From the NCBI GenBank assembly GCA_903930515.1, contig CAIYYW010000397.1:1-6670 (forward strand): a stretch of DNA of 6,670 nt, read 5' to 3'. The position numbers and the translations under genes are program-made. Within the stretch, counting starts at the first letter, position 1. Each line of letters opens with the position of its first letter. Of this stretch, positions 1 through 6,081 are shown in pieces. The DNA is from an uncultured delta proteobacterium. GTDB lineage: Bacteria > RBG-13-61-14 > DRUE01. The notes under the pieces were generated by a model that saw nothing but the letters and a program-made list of their open reading frames with translations, was not told the DNA's origin and did not search any database.

Positions 1-760
1 AAGATCCTTCTTGGTTCCGGTATAAATAAATTTCATTTTCAGTTGGGTAGCGCTCAATCTGGAAGTCCTCAAGCAAAATGGAGAAATCCAGCGGATGAAT
101 ATTTTCGGTCCTGGCCCCCAGCCTGGTTTCAATGACAGCTCCTGCGCTCTCGCCGATATGGAGGTCCATCATTCCCCGGAACCCGAACCAGTATCCGATG
201 AACCCGCCGATCAGGATGATCACGATTCCGAAATGGGCGAGTAGATTTCCCCATTCTGGAAAACGCCAGGACCTCCGCTTGATCACCACCAGACTCAGGC
301 TGATCATTAGCAGGATTAAAAATCCCCCGAACCAGATGGTATGAAAAGGATCGTTCAGACCCGATAGATAAATCAACTTGGCCAACCCCTGTCCGGATGA
401 TCCTTCAAGGACTTCCCGCGAATCGGTCCGGGCGGTCAAAGTGCCGAGCGCCGTAAATCCCAAAAGCCAGGACAGAATAGCAACCGCAAACTGCCTGGAA
501 GTTAAGGTTTGATAGAGACGGGTCCGGATTTTGAAAAGCGCCAAGCAGATGATGACGGGAATTATAACAATGATTCCCCGGCCAATAATGGATTTGATTA
601 GACCTGGGAATTTATCTGATAAAAAAAGCCGGTCAATAATCAGGAGGACCATCCAGAGGGACAATAACCAATAGGCGCACTCGGAAACCGTGATCTTGCC
701 GGTTGTTTTTTTCTGGATCCTCTCTTTTTCCTCTGAGCCTTTATCCCCTTCTTGATTCAT
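1..760 (-). CDS. resB: ResB-type cytochrome c biogenesis protein (System II), C-terminus outside window
   Basis: This frame is open from the ATG at 760 to the window edge, giving 253 residues of an unfinished protein. ResB (Ccs1) is the membrane partner of CcsA/ResC in System II; together they move heme across the inner membrane and attach it to CXXCH apocytochromes. Hydrophobic segments lie at about residues 29-47, 60-78, 91-110, 140-160 and 175-193. The ResB signatures are the SRQFAVAILSWLLG helix, the DPFHTIWF entry to the next helix, and the LLAHFGIVIILIGGFIG helix followed by a GFRG turn and the start of the large periplasmic domain. The first two hydrophobic segments form an N-terminal addition before the usual ResB core. 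A G-rich Shine-Dalgarno (773-780) lies 12 nt upstream. The gene starts 89 bp after the porin stop on the same strand with no obvious terminator between, so it is probably in the same operon. That fits a neighbour encoding a two-heme protein that needs heme attachment. The family is fairly certain; a ccsA/resC gene probably follows outside the window. Confidence 0.85.
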   Translation of the reverse strand, partial: MNQEGDKGSEEKERIQKKTTGKITVSECAYWLLSLWMVLLIIDRLFLSDKFPGLIKSIIGRGIIVIIPVIICLALFKIRTRLYQTLTSRQFAVAILSWLLGFTALGTLTARTDSREVLEGSSGQGLAKLIYLSGLNDPFHTIWFGGFLILLMISLSLVVIKRRSWRFPEWGNLLAHFGIVIILIGGFIGYWFGFRGMMDLHIGESAGAVIETRLGARTENIHPLDFSILLEDFQIERYPTENEIYLYRNQEGS

Positions 761-849
761 TTTCTACATACACCCCCCCTTATCACTCATTCCATGCCAA
801 ATTTTATTTCCCGGGAATCGGATGAGCGATTTCCATTTTCAGGCTCGTG

Positions 850-1998
850 TCAAAGTAATACCTCTATGTTCAGAAAAACGATATTGTCATTCAGGTCTTT
901 TTCAAAGGCGATGACCGTGGTTTTGGTCAGATAGTCCAGTTGCAGCCGCATCTGGGGAATCGGCTTCCAGTTGACCCCGTAGGTCCAGTGGTCCTCGTGA
1001 CTGGGTTCCCCGCTCTCGTTTGTTTCCCATCGGTAGGTGTCAAAACGCGCGGCCAATTCCAGTCGGTCGTTGAAAAAGCCTTGGATCACCCTTGTTTCCC
1101 AGCCCTCATATTGATAGTCCTTCTTGTCCAGCGTGAGCCAGTCATCAGCAATTACGCCTTCTCCATACATACCGACGGCGCGGAGCCCCCAGGGCGTTTT
1201 GATGGTCAGGTCGGTTGACCAACTGGTCCGGTCCAGGTCGAGCACGGTTGCCCGGTCGCGGAAGAGCATGTTGTGGTGGACATTGTAATCGTAATGCCCG
1301 CCAAGCTTGATCCATTCCAGGGGCGCGAGTTCCAGCCGAGCGCCATAAAGATAATCGCCGAAATTATTGCTGACCATAAAACCCGGGGACTCTGCGTTGC
1401 CGATGCTAAAATTCGCCCCCAAACCATTTCCCACCATAACAAAATATTTAATCACATCCCACTTCTGTCCGGCGTCCCACGATCCCTGGAACCCGATCCC
1501 GACATCCCGCAAATGGGCATCCAGCCCTGTGAGCGGGCCCTCATAGGTCGAGGTGGCCAGACTGTAATTGACCACCTTTTGGGAAAAAACGGTCCGGGTG
1601 ATGAAATCCAGGCTGTATTCATCAGTCAGAACTTCATAAGTGGAAGGGATCTTCATCTGGCCGACATAGAGATTGAAAAACGGGACCGGCCGGTATGAAA
1701 TCCAGGCGTCCAGCAGGTTCACCTGCTGGCTGAACTCGGCCTGGACTTTGGCATACAAATTATATTGCGGCGCCGATGGGAGCAGGCTGATCCTCGCCCG
1801 CTTGAGGTTAAAACCGGAGGCCTCCCGGGCCGCGTCGTCCTCGGTTCGGATTTGCATAATCCCGTTTTCGTTCTGCTCCTGGATTACCCACCAGAAGCTG
1901 GCATCGGTTATGATTTCCAGGTCCGCCCGGGCCGCGCCGGCAAGAAAAGCTCCGCCCAATATAATTAAACCGGCAAGAAAGCCTTGCAACTTTTTCAT
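850..1998 (-). CDS. Outer-membrane porin, phosphate-selective porin (OprO/OprP-like) family
   Basis: This 382-residue protein is probably an outer-membrane beta-barrel channel. It has a Sec signal peptide (MKK, hydrophobic residues 7-22, cleavage likely after Ala25 in AARA). The mature part begins with a short acidic stretch and then strands typical of phosphate-selective-type porins: FNLKRARISL (63-72), a YAKVQAEF strand (82-89), LLDAWISYRP (95-104) and NLYVGQMKIP (109-118), followed by alternating polar/aromatic strands to the end. The last residues form a strand but end in Leu-Leu rather than the usual aromatic residue. The ATG overlaps the stop of the upstream diheme gene (ATGA, 1995-1998), and the Shine-Dalgarno is weak (a GGG cluster about 10 nt upstream), so translation is probably coupled. 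The substrate cannot be read from sequence; phosphate selectivity should not be assumed. Beside a heme protein it could instead be the barrel of an envelope electron-transfer unit. Confidence 0.8.
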   Translation of the reverse strand: MKKLQGFLAGLIILGGAFLAGAARADLEIITDASFWWVIQEQNENGIMQIRTEDDAAREASGFNLKRARISLLPSAPQYNLYAKVQAEFSQQVNLLDAWISYRPVPFFNLYVGQMKIPSTYEVLTDEYSLDFITRTVFSQKVVNYSLATSTYEGPLTGLDAHLRDVGIGFQGSWDAGQKWDVIKYFVMVGNGLGANFSIGNAESPGFMVSNNFGDYLYGARLELAPLEWIKLGGHYDYNVHHNMLFRDRATVLDLDRTSWSTDLTIKTPWGLRAVGMYGEGVIADDWLTLDKKDYQYEGWETRVIQGFFNDRLELAARFDTYRWETNESGEPSHEDHWTYGVNWKPIPQMRLQLDYLTKTTVIAFEKDLNDNIVFLNIEVLL

Positions 1999-3290
1999 GG
2001 ATTGATGCCCTGCCCGTAGATAATCAACTCTTTAGCGTCAATATAAGCCCAACCGCCGTTCTGGTAGTCAAACTGCTCATATCCCTCGGGCATGGGATTG
2101 ATCCGGATGGCGATCACCCCTTTAACCATGGCGCCGGCATTATGGTCCTTAGAGCCGAGGTAATCATAGCTGTCCCCGCACGCGGTGGGAGAATATGACA
2201 AGCCTCGGTCCGGTGTTCCGGGCGTAGTCTGCGGGACAATGATCCGGTAGGGTCCTTCCCCGGCGATCCGGTTATTGGCCGAGTCCAGATATGACGGTTC
2301 CATCCGCGCCCCATCCCTTTGATAGGCCAAAATCAGCCACTGATCGGGCAGGCTGGCGCCCCATCCCAGCCCGGTGGTGTATTGGCTGGGGGGATACTCT
2401 ACGAACCCGCAGTCCGGCCCCAGGGTTCCCGTATTAAGTCCGGGATAGAAGAGTCCGTCCGGGAATTTGTTATTGATCTGATCCAAAGTGAAGTCCTTGG
2501 TGAAGCCGTCCGGGGCGATCACGGTGATGCCGGTGACGGTAGTGCCCGGAGCCAGATTGACTCCGATGGCAGTAAGCAATTTTTGAATTTTTACGCCCTT
2601 GTAATAAGCATACTCGTCGTACGGCTGCTTGTTGGCGTTGCTGAGTTGAAGATGAGCGGAGGAGGCCAGGCTTCTGATCTTCTTCCAGTGCAGGACCTTG
2701 ACGGGAGCCCAAGGCTGGCCGGGCTTGCTATTGGGGTCGCCCGGATAGCGCAGGGCTTTGATCTCCTTCACATTGGTGTAAGTGTCGCCGTCGCTGTCCG
2801 TGCCCGCGATGTTCCGGACCGCGCTCTTGCTCCGGCCGGCATCGTCATAATCCTTGCCATAGGAATTAAGCGTGGCCGGGATGCTGGTCGGGCCGTCCGT
2901 GATATTGGGGTCCGGATGCACATAGAGGTGGCAATAATCGCAGGCGTTCTTGTAGAGCAGCGGACCGGTCTTGGGAGTGACATTGCCCTGATAATGACAG
3001 GTCTGGCAATCATCCAGACGCGTCCCCACCTTGCCCGGATAGACCGAGACAAAATTATTGATATCAAACTTGTCCGCATGGTGCCCGTTATATGACCGCG
3101 AGGTCACCCCACTTGAACTAATTCCCATCCCGTTTCCGGCCGGGGCCTGCAGACTTGAGTTGTCCGAGTGCCCGGCGCTGCCGGGACCGCCGCAGAACTC
3201 CAGGGTGAAGACCAGGAACCCGGCCAGTATTAACAACGGAAATAACTTCCAAACCCTTTTTGCCGATGGTTTCAGATTTTTCTCTTTCAT
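1995..3290 (-). CDS. GEGP-motif diheme c-type cytochrome with sulfite-oxidase-like domain
   Basis: The chosen start is the ATG at 3290, preceded by a GGAGGA Shine-Dalgarno, giving 431 residues; the frame extends 29 codons upstream without such a signal. A hydrophobic segment at 15-30 exports or anchors the protein. Cys33 follows it, but the preceding LEF is not a standard lipobox. Two heme sites are visible, CQTCH (95-99) and CDYCH (117-121), with a His pair at 70-71 as possible ligands. A calcium-binding-like DSDGDTYTN (165-173) and PGDPNSKP follow. Residues about 195-360 resemble the oxidoreductase molybdopterin-binding (SUOX-like) fold: YKGVKIQKLLTAIGV, a VIAPDGF strand, then LAYQRDG and GEGPYRIIVP (344-353). 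The Moco-ligating cysteine expected before the KGV strand is not seen; the only cysteines nearby are 294 and 371. The architecture matches what I recall as 'GEGP motif-containing diheme protein'. It lies 55 nt after the Kelch gene and overlaps the porin start. Redox partner and substrate are unknown. Confidence 0.8.
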   Translation of the reverse strand: MKEKNLKPSAKRVWKLFPLLILAGFLVFTLEFCGGPGSAGHSDNSSLQAPAGNGMGISSSGVTSRSYNGHHADKFDINNFVSVYPGKVGTRLDDCQTCHYQGNVTPKTGPLLYKNACDYCHLYVHPDPNITDGPTSIPATLNSYGKDYDDAGRSKSAVRNIAGTDSDGDTYTNVKEIKALRYPGDPNSKPGQPWAPVKVLHWKKIRSLASSAHLQLSNANKQPYDEYAYYKGVKIQKLLTAIGVNLAPGTTVTGITVIAPDGFTKDFTLDQINNKFPDGLFYPGLNTGTLGPDCGFVEYPPSQYTTGLGWGASLPDQWLILAYQRDGARMEPSYLDSANNRIAGEGPYRIIVPQTTPGTPDRGLSYSPTACGDSYDYLGSKDHNAGAMVKGVIAIRINPMPEGYEQFDYQNGGWAYIDAKELIIYGQGINP

Positions 3291-3345
3291 CGCATTCCTC
3301 CTATTTTCCTTTTCGCTCTTAAGCCTTTTTCCCTTGACGCATTTT

Positions 3346-4776
3346 TCACGGCCAATATCTTCCGCCCGACCGGTCATCCGCGTCTCCCCAGATGATCATC
3401 ACGCCGTCACCATCGTCCCAGACCGCCGAGTGGCTGTATCTTGCGGATGGGGCCTTGGACAGCGAGGTGCGAGTCCAACTGTCAAGAGCCGGATCGTATT
3501 TACCGCCGGAGTTCCGCGCCGCAGGGGTCCTGTCCATCCCGCCCCAGACGATCATTTGGGTCCCGGTCCAGACTGAGGTTGCGTATTTCTTTGCCGAAGG
3601 AGCATTGACCGCGGAGATCGCGGTCCAGGAATCGCCCGCGAGATTGTATTTGCCGCCGGAGTTCAAGAGGGTGGTCCCGTTATCGCCGCCCCAGACGACC
3701 ATGTCGGTTCCGGTCCAAACCGCGGCGCTATAGCGCCTGGCTTCGGGAGCGTTGTCGGTTGCGATCGCAGTCCAGACATCGCCGGACGGATCGTATTTGC
3801 CGCCGTCATTCAAATGGTTGGCGCCATCAAATCCTCCCCAGACCAGCATGGCCGCTCCGGTCCAGACGGCGCTGTAGTCAGAGCGCATAATTGGAGCATT
3901 GGTGGTAGTGGTCGCGGTCCAGAGGTCCGAACTCGGATTGTATTTCCCGCCGGTGTTGGTGATGCCTTTGCTGGTAACCCCGCCCCAGATTATCATCTCG
4001 GTATCGTCCCAGATCGCCGAGAAGTATGACCTGCTGGAGGGACTGTTGGCGGTGGACATTGCGGACCAGGAATTGGTTGACAGGTTATATCTGCCGCCGC
4101 TCGCGACCTTGCTGTAAGGCACGCCGCCCCAGATGATTGCCTCGGAACCGGTCCAGACCATGGCGAATTGATGTCTTCCCGCCGGGGCGTTGGCGGTTTC
4201 AATCGCAGTCCAGGTGTCGGTCACTGGATCGTAGACGCCGCCGGTATTGGCTTCATACCCGCCATAATTTTCCATCCCGCCCCACACCACCATTTTGGTG
4301 TCCGCCCATACCGCGCCTTGCCGGGTCCGGGCCGAAGGCGCGTTCTTGGCATCGGTGACCAGCCACACATCCGAGATGTTCCAGGTATAAACGGCCGGGG
4401 TCGGGTCAGCATTGCCCGCGGAGTCCATGCCCTTGACCTGGAAGGTGTGGCTGCCGCCCCTCAGGTTTTTATAAACCTTCGGCGAAGTGCAGGCCTTCCA
4501 GCTCGCGCTGTCCATCGCGCATTTGTAAGCGCAGGCCCCTGCCGAGCAGGAGAAACCTAACTTGGCAATGGTGGAATGGTCCTCTTCCGCCGGCCTCATC
4601 GTTTTGCTGATCCGGGTTTGGACTCCACCCGAGGCATAGCTCTTTGCCAGGATATTATCCTGACCGGTCAACTCCAAACCTTGCCCGTCATCCGCGCTGC
4701 CGCAACCGGAAAGCGCCAAGGCCAGGACCAGCGACAAACCCGCTCCCAAAATCAAACCCCGTTTTCTCCCTTTCAT
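3346..4776 (-). CDS. Kelch-type seven-bladed beta-propeller lipoprotein
   Basis: The start is the ATG at 4776, behind an AGGAGGAGG Shine-Dalgarno, giving 476 residues; the 86 extra upstream codons of the frame run through the RNA leader and are rejected. The N-terminus is a lipoprotein signal: MKGRKRG, a hydrophobic stretch, and the lipobox LSGC with Cys25 as lipidation site. Residues about 75-134 form a small four-Cys domain (Cys77, 82, 86, 96) with CTSPK, GGSHTFQVK and AGNADPTPAVYTW, an Ig/fibronectin-like type common in secreted bacterial proteins. From 137 onward there are seven Kelch-like repeats of about 49 residues, each with a 'VWTGT-MIVWGG' strand, 'GGKYDP', 'W' and 'NAPSAR'. The protein is probably tethered to the outer membrane as a binding or scaffold domain; no catalytic motif is visible. 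It is the first gene after the riboswitch leader and heads the cluster with the diheme protein, porin and ResB. The partner is unknown. Confidence 0.85.
   Translation of the reverse strand: MKGRKRGLILGAGLSLVLALALSGCGSADDGQGLELTGQDNILAKSYASGGVQTRISKTMRPAEEDHSTIAKLGFSCSAGACAYKCAMDSASWKACTSPKVYKNLRGGSHTFQVKGMDSAGNADPTPAVYTWNISDVWLVTDAKNAPSARTRQGAVWADTKMVVWGGMENYGGYEANTGGVYDPVTDTWTAIETANAPAGRHQFAMVWTGSEAIIWGGVPYSKVASGGRYNLSTNSWSAMSTANSPSSRSYFSAIWDDTEMIIWGGVTSKGITNTGGKYNPSSDLWTATTTTNAPIMRSDYSAVWTGAAMLVWGGFDGANHLNDGGKYDPSGDVWTAIATDNAPEARRYSAAVWTGTDMVVWGGDNGTTLLNSGGKYNLAGDSWTAISAVNAPSAKKYATSVWTGTQMIVWGGMDRTPAARNSGGKYDPALDSWTRTSLSKAPSARYSHSAVWDDGDGVMIIWGDADDRSGGRYWP
3349..4368 (-). repeat. Seven in-gene Kelch repeats, period about 147 bp
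   Basis: Residues 137-476 of the lipoprotein contain seven copies of one unit, about 147 bp each at DNA level. WGG triplets fall at residues 165, 216, 264, 313, 362 and 411, with a seventh WGD at 463. The spacing is near constant (51, 48, 49, 49, 49, 52). The last unit stops after GGRYWP and lacks the closing 'D-W-T' strand, while an orphan strand, SDVWLVTDAKNAPSAR, precedes the first unit. This is the usual 'velcro' closure that completes a seven-bladed ring. The units are close to each other but not identical, which suggests internal duplication. They are coding repeats, not a mobile or CRISPR-type array. Confidence 0.85.
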
Positions 4777-4805
4777 CTTCCTCCTCCTATTTATTTTTCT
4801 CCTCC

Positions 4806-4842
4806 AAAAAAAATCGCCGGTCTCCGCGCCTGGAAACCGGCG
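4806..4842 (-). terminator. Second terminator-like hairpin before the Kelch gene
   Basis: On the minus strand a hairpin with arms CGCCGGT (4815-4821) and ACCGGCG (4836-4842) continues inward by three pairs after one mismatch, leaving a 6-nt loop. It is followed by eight consecutive U residues (4806-4813). This is a textbook intrinsic terminator, placed only about 30 nt before the Kelch ATG, so it must be read through for the operon to be expressed. It is the second such hairpin in the leader. Function is inferred from structure only. Confidence 0.6.
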
Positions 4843-4895
4843 AGTAAAATTCTCAGGATTGATCCTGGCCTGAGATACTCCCAAACCGGAGCCGG
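4837..4895 (-). promoter_or_regulatory. Alternative fold competing with the second terminator
   Basis: In the minus-strand RNA, UCUCAGG (4869-4875) pairs with CCUGAGA (4851-4857), and the adjoining GAGUA (4876-4880) pairs with UACUC (4842-4846). CCGGC (4891-4895) can extend the fold onto GCCGG (4837-4841). The last pairing uses bases of the 5' arm of the hairpin at 4806-4842, so the two structures exclude each other. This looks like an antiterminator for a second attenuation step. I do not recognise a known ligand-binding class here. Confidence 0.4.
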
Positions 4896-4896
4896 A

Positions 4897-4934
4897 ATAA
4901 AAAAGCCGACCCCGTGCTAATCGGTGGTCGGCTT
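4897..4934 (-). terminator. Intrinsic terminator, expression platform of the Moco-type riboswitch
   Basis: The arms AAGCCGACC (4926-4934) and GGTCGGCTT (4903-4911) are perfect 9-bp complements on the minus strand, followed by a U tract (4899-4904). It begins 15 nt after the 3' end of aptamer helix P1. The loop and first bases of the 3' arm spell AGCACGGG (4911-4918), a perfect complement of CCCGUGCU in the aptamer (4961-4968). Pairing these two would break both the terminator and the aptamer's 3' conserved segment. The arrangement predicts termination when the aptamer is folded (ligand bound) and read-through when it is not. Confidence 0.75.
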
Positions 4935-4948
4935 GAGTTCCAGCCCTT

Positions 4949-5045
4949 ATCTCCTTTCCAAGCACGGGAGGCCCGGCGGTTTCCCGCCAGACCCTATCGG
5001 CCTTGCGCCATCGGCCAAAGCCCTTAGGCCGCAAGGCTCGGAGAT
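4949..5045 (-). promoter_or_regulatory. Moco/Tuco-type riboswitch aptamer (molybdenum or tungsten cofactor)
   Basis: The 97-nt RNA is closed by P1, AUCUCC (5040-5045) with GGAGAU (4949-4954). Inside are the sequence blocks I recall from the E. coli moaA leader: GGCUUUGGCC (5013-5022), GCCUCCCGU (4964-4972) and UGGAAAGG (4953-4960). A 10-bp hairpin with a GAAA tetraloop (4970-4993) takes the place of the E. coli hairpin that ends in CUUCGCC. GCCUUGCG (5030-5037) pairs with CGCAAGGC (5000-5007). CCUAAG (5023-5028) with GAUGG (5008-5012) resembles the 11-nt GNRA-tetraloop receptor, so tetraloop docking is likely. Family knowledge: this class (MOCO RNA motif) senses molybdenum cofactor, and variants lacking helix P3 were proposed to sense the tungsten form. 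Only a short P3 candidate is visible, so the metal is open. The element starts at the predicted transcription start. What it controls here is a Kelch/cytochrome/porin operon, not cofactor synthesis. Confidence 0.82.
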
Positions 5046-5052
5046 TTATCTA

Positions 5053-5080
5053 ATTTTAGCAAAAGATTTAATATTGTCAA
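5053..5080 (-). promoter_or_regulatory. Sigma70-type promoter for the Kelch-diheme-porin operon
   Basis: On the minus strand a perfect TTGACA (5075-5080) is followed after 16 nt by TAAAAT (5053-5058), in an AT-rich stretch between the SDR stop and the leader. The predicted start, near 5046, falls on the first base of riboswitch helix P1, so promoter and aptamer support each other. Confidence 0.8.
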
Positions 5081-5118
5081 GTCTGTAGCCAATCTCAATA
5101 TTTTTGATTTTATAAAAT

Positions 5119-5949
5119 TTATTTCTCTCTTGCCTTGAGCAGTTTTTTTGTAATGACAAGCGAGATTTTTTGGAAGGATTTGCTTAGCAGATGGCTCATC
5201 GGCAACAGCCGCGCGCCCAAATTGCCGCTCACCGTGCAGAGAACTTCCTCTTTCCGCTTCTCGCAGGCCCGCGCGATTTTCTCCGCGATTTTTTCCGGAG
5301 CGTCCCCTCCCATTTTCCAGGCCAGGTCCGGAGGCACATTGTAATCCGGGCTGAGGATCTTGGCCTGGAATTTGGTCTTGACAAAATTCGGGTAGATGCA
5401 GATCAGATCAATATTGTGCTCTTTCAGCTCCAATCTTGCGCTGTCCGCGAATCCCCACAAGGCGAACTTGCTCGCGCAATACGCCGAATTGAGCGGCATT
5501 GCGATCCGGCCGGAGAGGGAATTGATGATAATGAACTGGCCATAGCCCTGTTTTTTGAAATAAGGGAGCGCGGCATAGAACCCGTTCAGGACTCCGAAAA
5601 AATTCACCTCAAATTGCTGATGCCATAATTCCAGCGGAATATTCGCGGCCTCGCCCAGCACCCCGAACCCGGCCCCCAAAACCGCAACATTCAACCGGCC
5701 GGTCAGCCCCCAGGCCCGGTCCATCAACGCCCTCATCTCTTCCGGACGGGTAACATCACCCGGCACAACATACGCTTCCGCGCCAAAGGCAAGCGTCGTC
5801 TCCGCGGCCTGATTGAGCAAATCCAGGTTCCTTCCGCTCAGCACCAGCTTAGACCCCCGCCGTCCGAAAGCGACCGCGGCTGCCGCCCCGATCCCCCCGC
5901 TTGCCCCGGTGATCACCACGGTTTTTCCCTTCAGATCTACTTTGCTCAT
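5119..5949 (-). CDS. Short-chain dehydrogenase/reductase (SDR), classical type
   Basis: This 276-residue NAD(P)H-dependent oxidoreductase has a Rossmann fold; its substrate cannot be told from sequence. Visible motifs are the nucleotide-binding TGASGGIG (14-21), SGRN (38-41, Arg40 favouring NADP(H)), Asp65 for adenine, catalytic Asn116, Ser144 in INSLSG, and Tyr157/Lys161 in YCASK. The usual NNAG reads LGAG at 91-94, a departure from the classical motif. The C-terminal 60 residues, from about GDAPEKIAEKIARACEKRK on, resemble the tail of DltE/YqjQ-like or sterol-type SDRs with a basic amphipathic end that might touch the membrane. The start at 5949 has an AGGGG Shine-Dalgarno five bases upstream; a frame extension of 54 codons (from a TTG) lacks SDR character. 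It stops 38 bp before the riboswitch promoter on the same strand and is probably a separate unit, so its link to the operon is doubtful. Confidence 0.9.
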   Translation of the reverse strand: MSKVDLKGKTVVITGASGGIGAAAAVAFGRRGSKLVLSGRNLDLLNQAAETTLAFGAEAYVVPGDVTRPEEMRALMDRAWGLTGRLNVAVLGAGFGVLGEAANIPLELWHQQFEVNFFGVLNGFYAALPYFKKQGYGQFIIINSLSGRIAMPLNSAYCASKFALWGFADSARLELKEHNIDLICIYPNFVKTKFQAKILSPDYNVPPDLAWKMGGDAPEKIAEKIARACEKRKEEVLCTVSGNLGARLLPMSHLLSKSFQKISLVITKKLLKAREK

Positions 5950-6081
5950 TTCATCCCCTGATCGTTTCCTTTTTATACTCTTGATAAATTGCAAAAAATG
6001 TTTCAAAGCCAACAACTCGCAGGCGCCCCTGGAAACCTTCAGCCACAAAGCCCCGCCAGGCATCACCAGCTTGCCCGTCCC

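Noticed and set aside
761-849. Possible very short frames (10 codons or fewer) between the porin and ResB genes
   Set aside because: They are too short, with no supporting ribosome binding site; the gap shows no terminator and nothing else recognisable.
2319-3095. Long + strand open frame (258 residues) opposite the diheme gene
   Set aside because: It lies wholly antisense to a gene with heme motifs, a good ribosome binding site and operon context; its translation is low-complexity V/I/A/G-rich with no recognisable domain.
3291-3377. 29-codon upstream extension of the diheme reading frame
   Set aside because: It would overlap the Kelch stop, and the ATG at 3290 has GGAGGA upstream and starts a proper export signal.
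3349-4368. CRISPR-like or satellite repeat array
   Set aside because: The 147-bp periodicity is in frame, diverged and explained by Kelch repeats.
4777-5034. 86-codon upstream extension of the Kelch reading frame
   Set aside because: It runs through the riboswitch and both terminators and would hide the lipoprotein signal; the ATG at 4776 has a strong Shine-Dalgarno.
4949-5045. c-di-GMP/cGAMP (GEMM-I) riboswitch, expected before cytochrome genes in Geobacter-like bacteria
   Set aside because: The tetraloop and receptor-like elements are in the reverse order and the GEMM conserved blocks are missing; the Moco-type blocks fit instead.
5098-5121. AT-rich palindrome after the SDR stop as a terminator
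   Set aside because: It is only a short A/T palindrome (ATTTTATAAAAT) without a GC stem or U tract following a stem.
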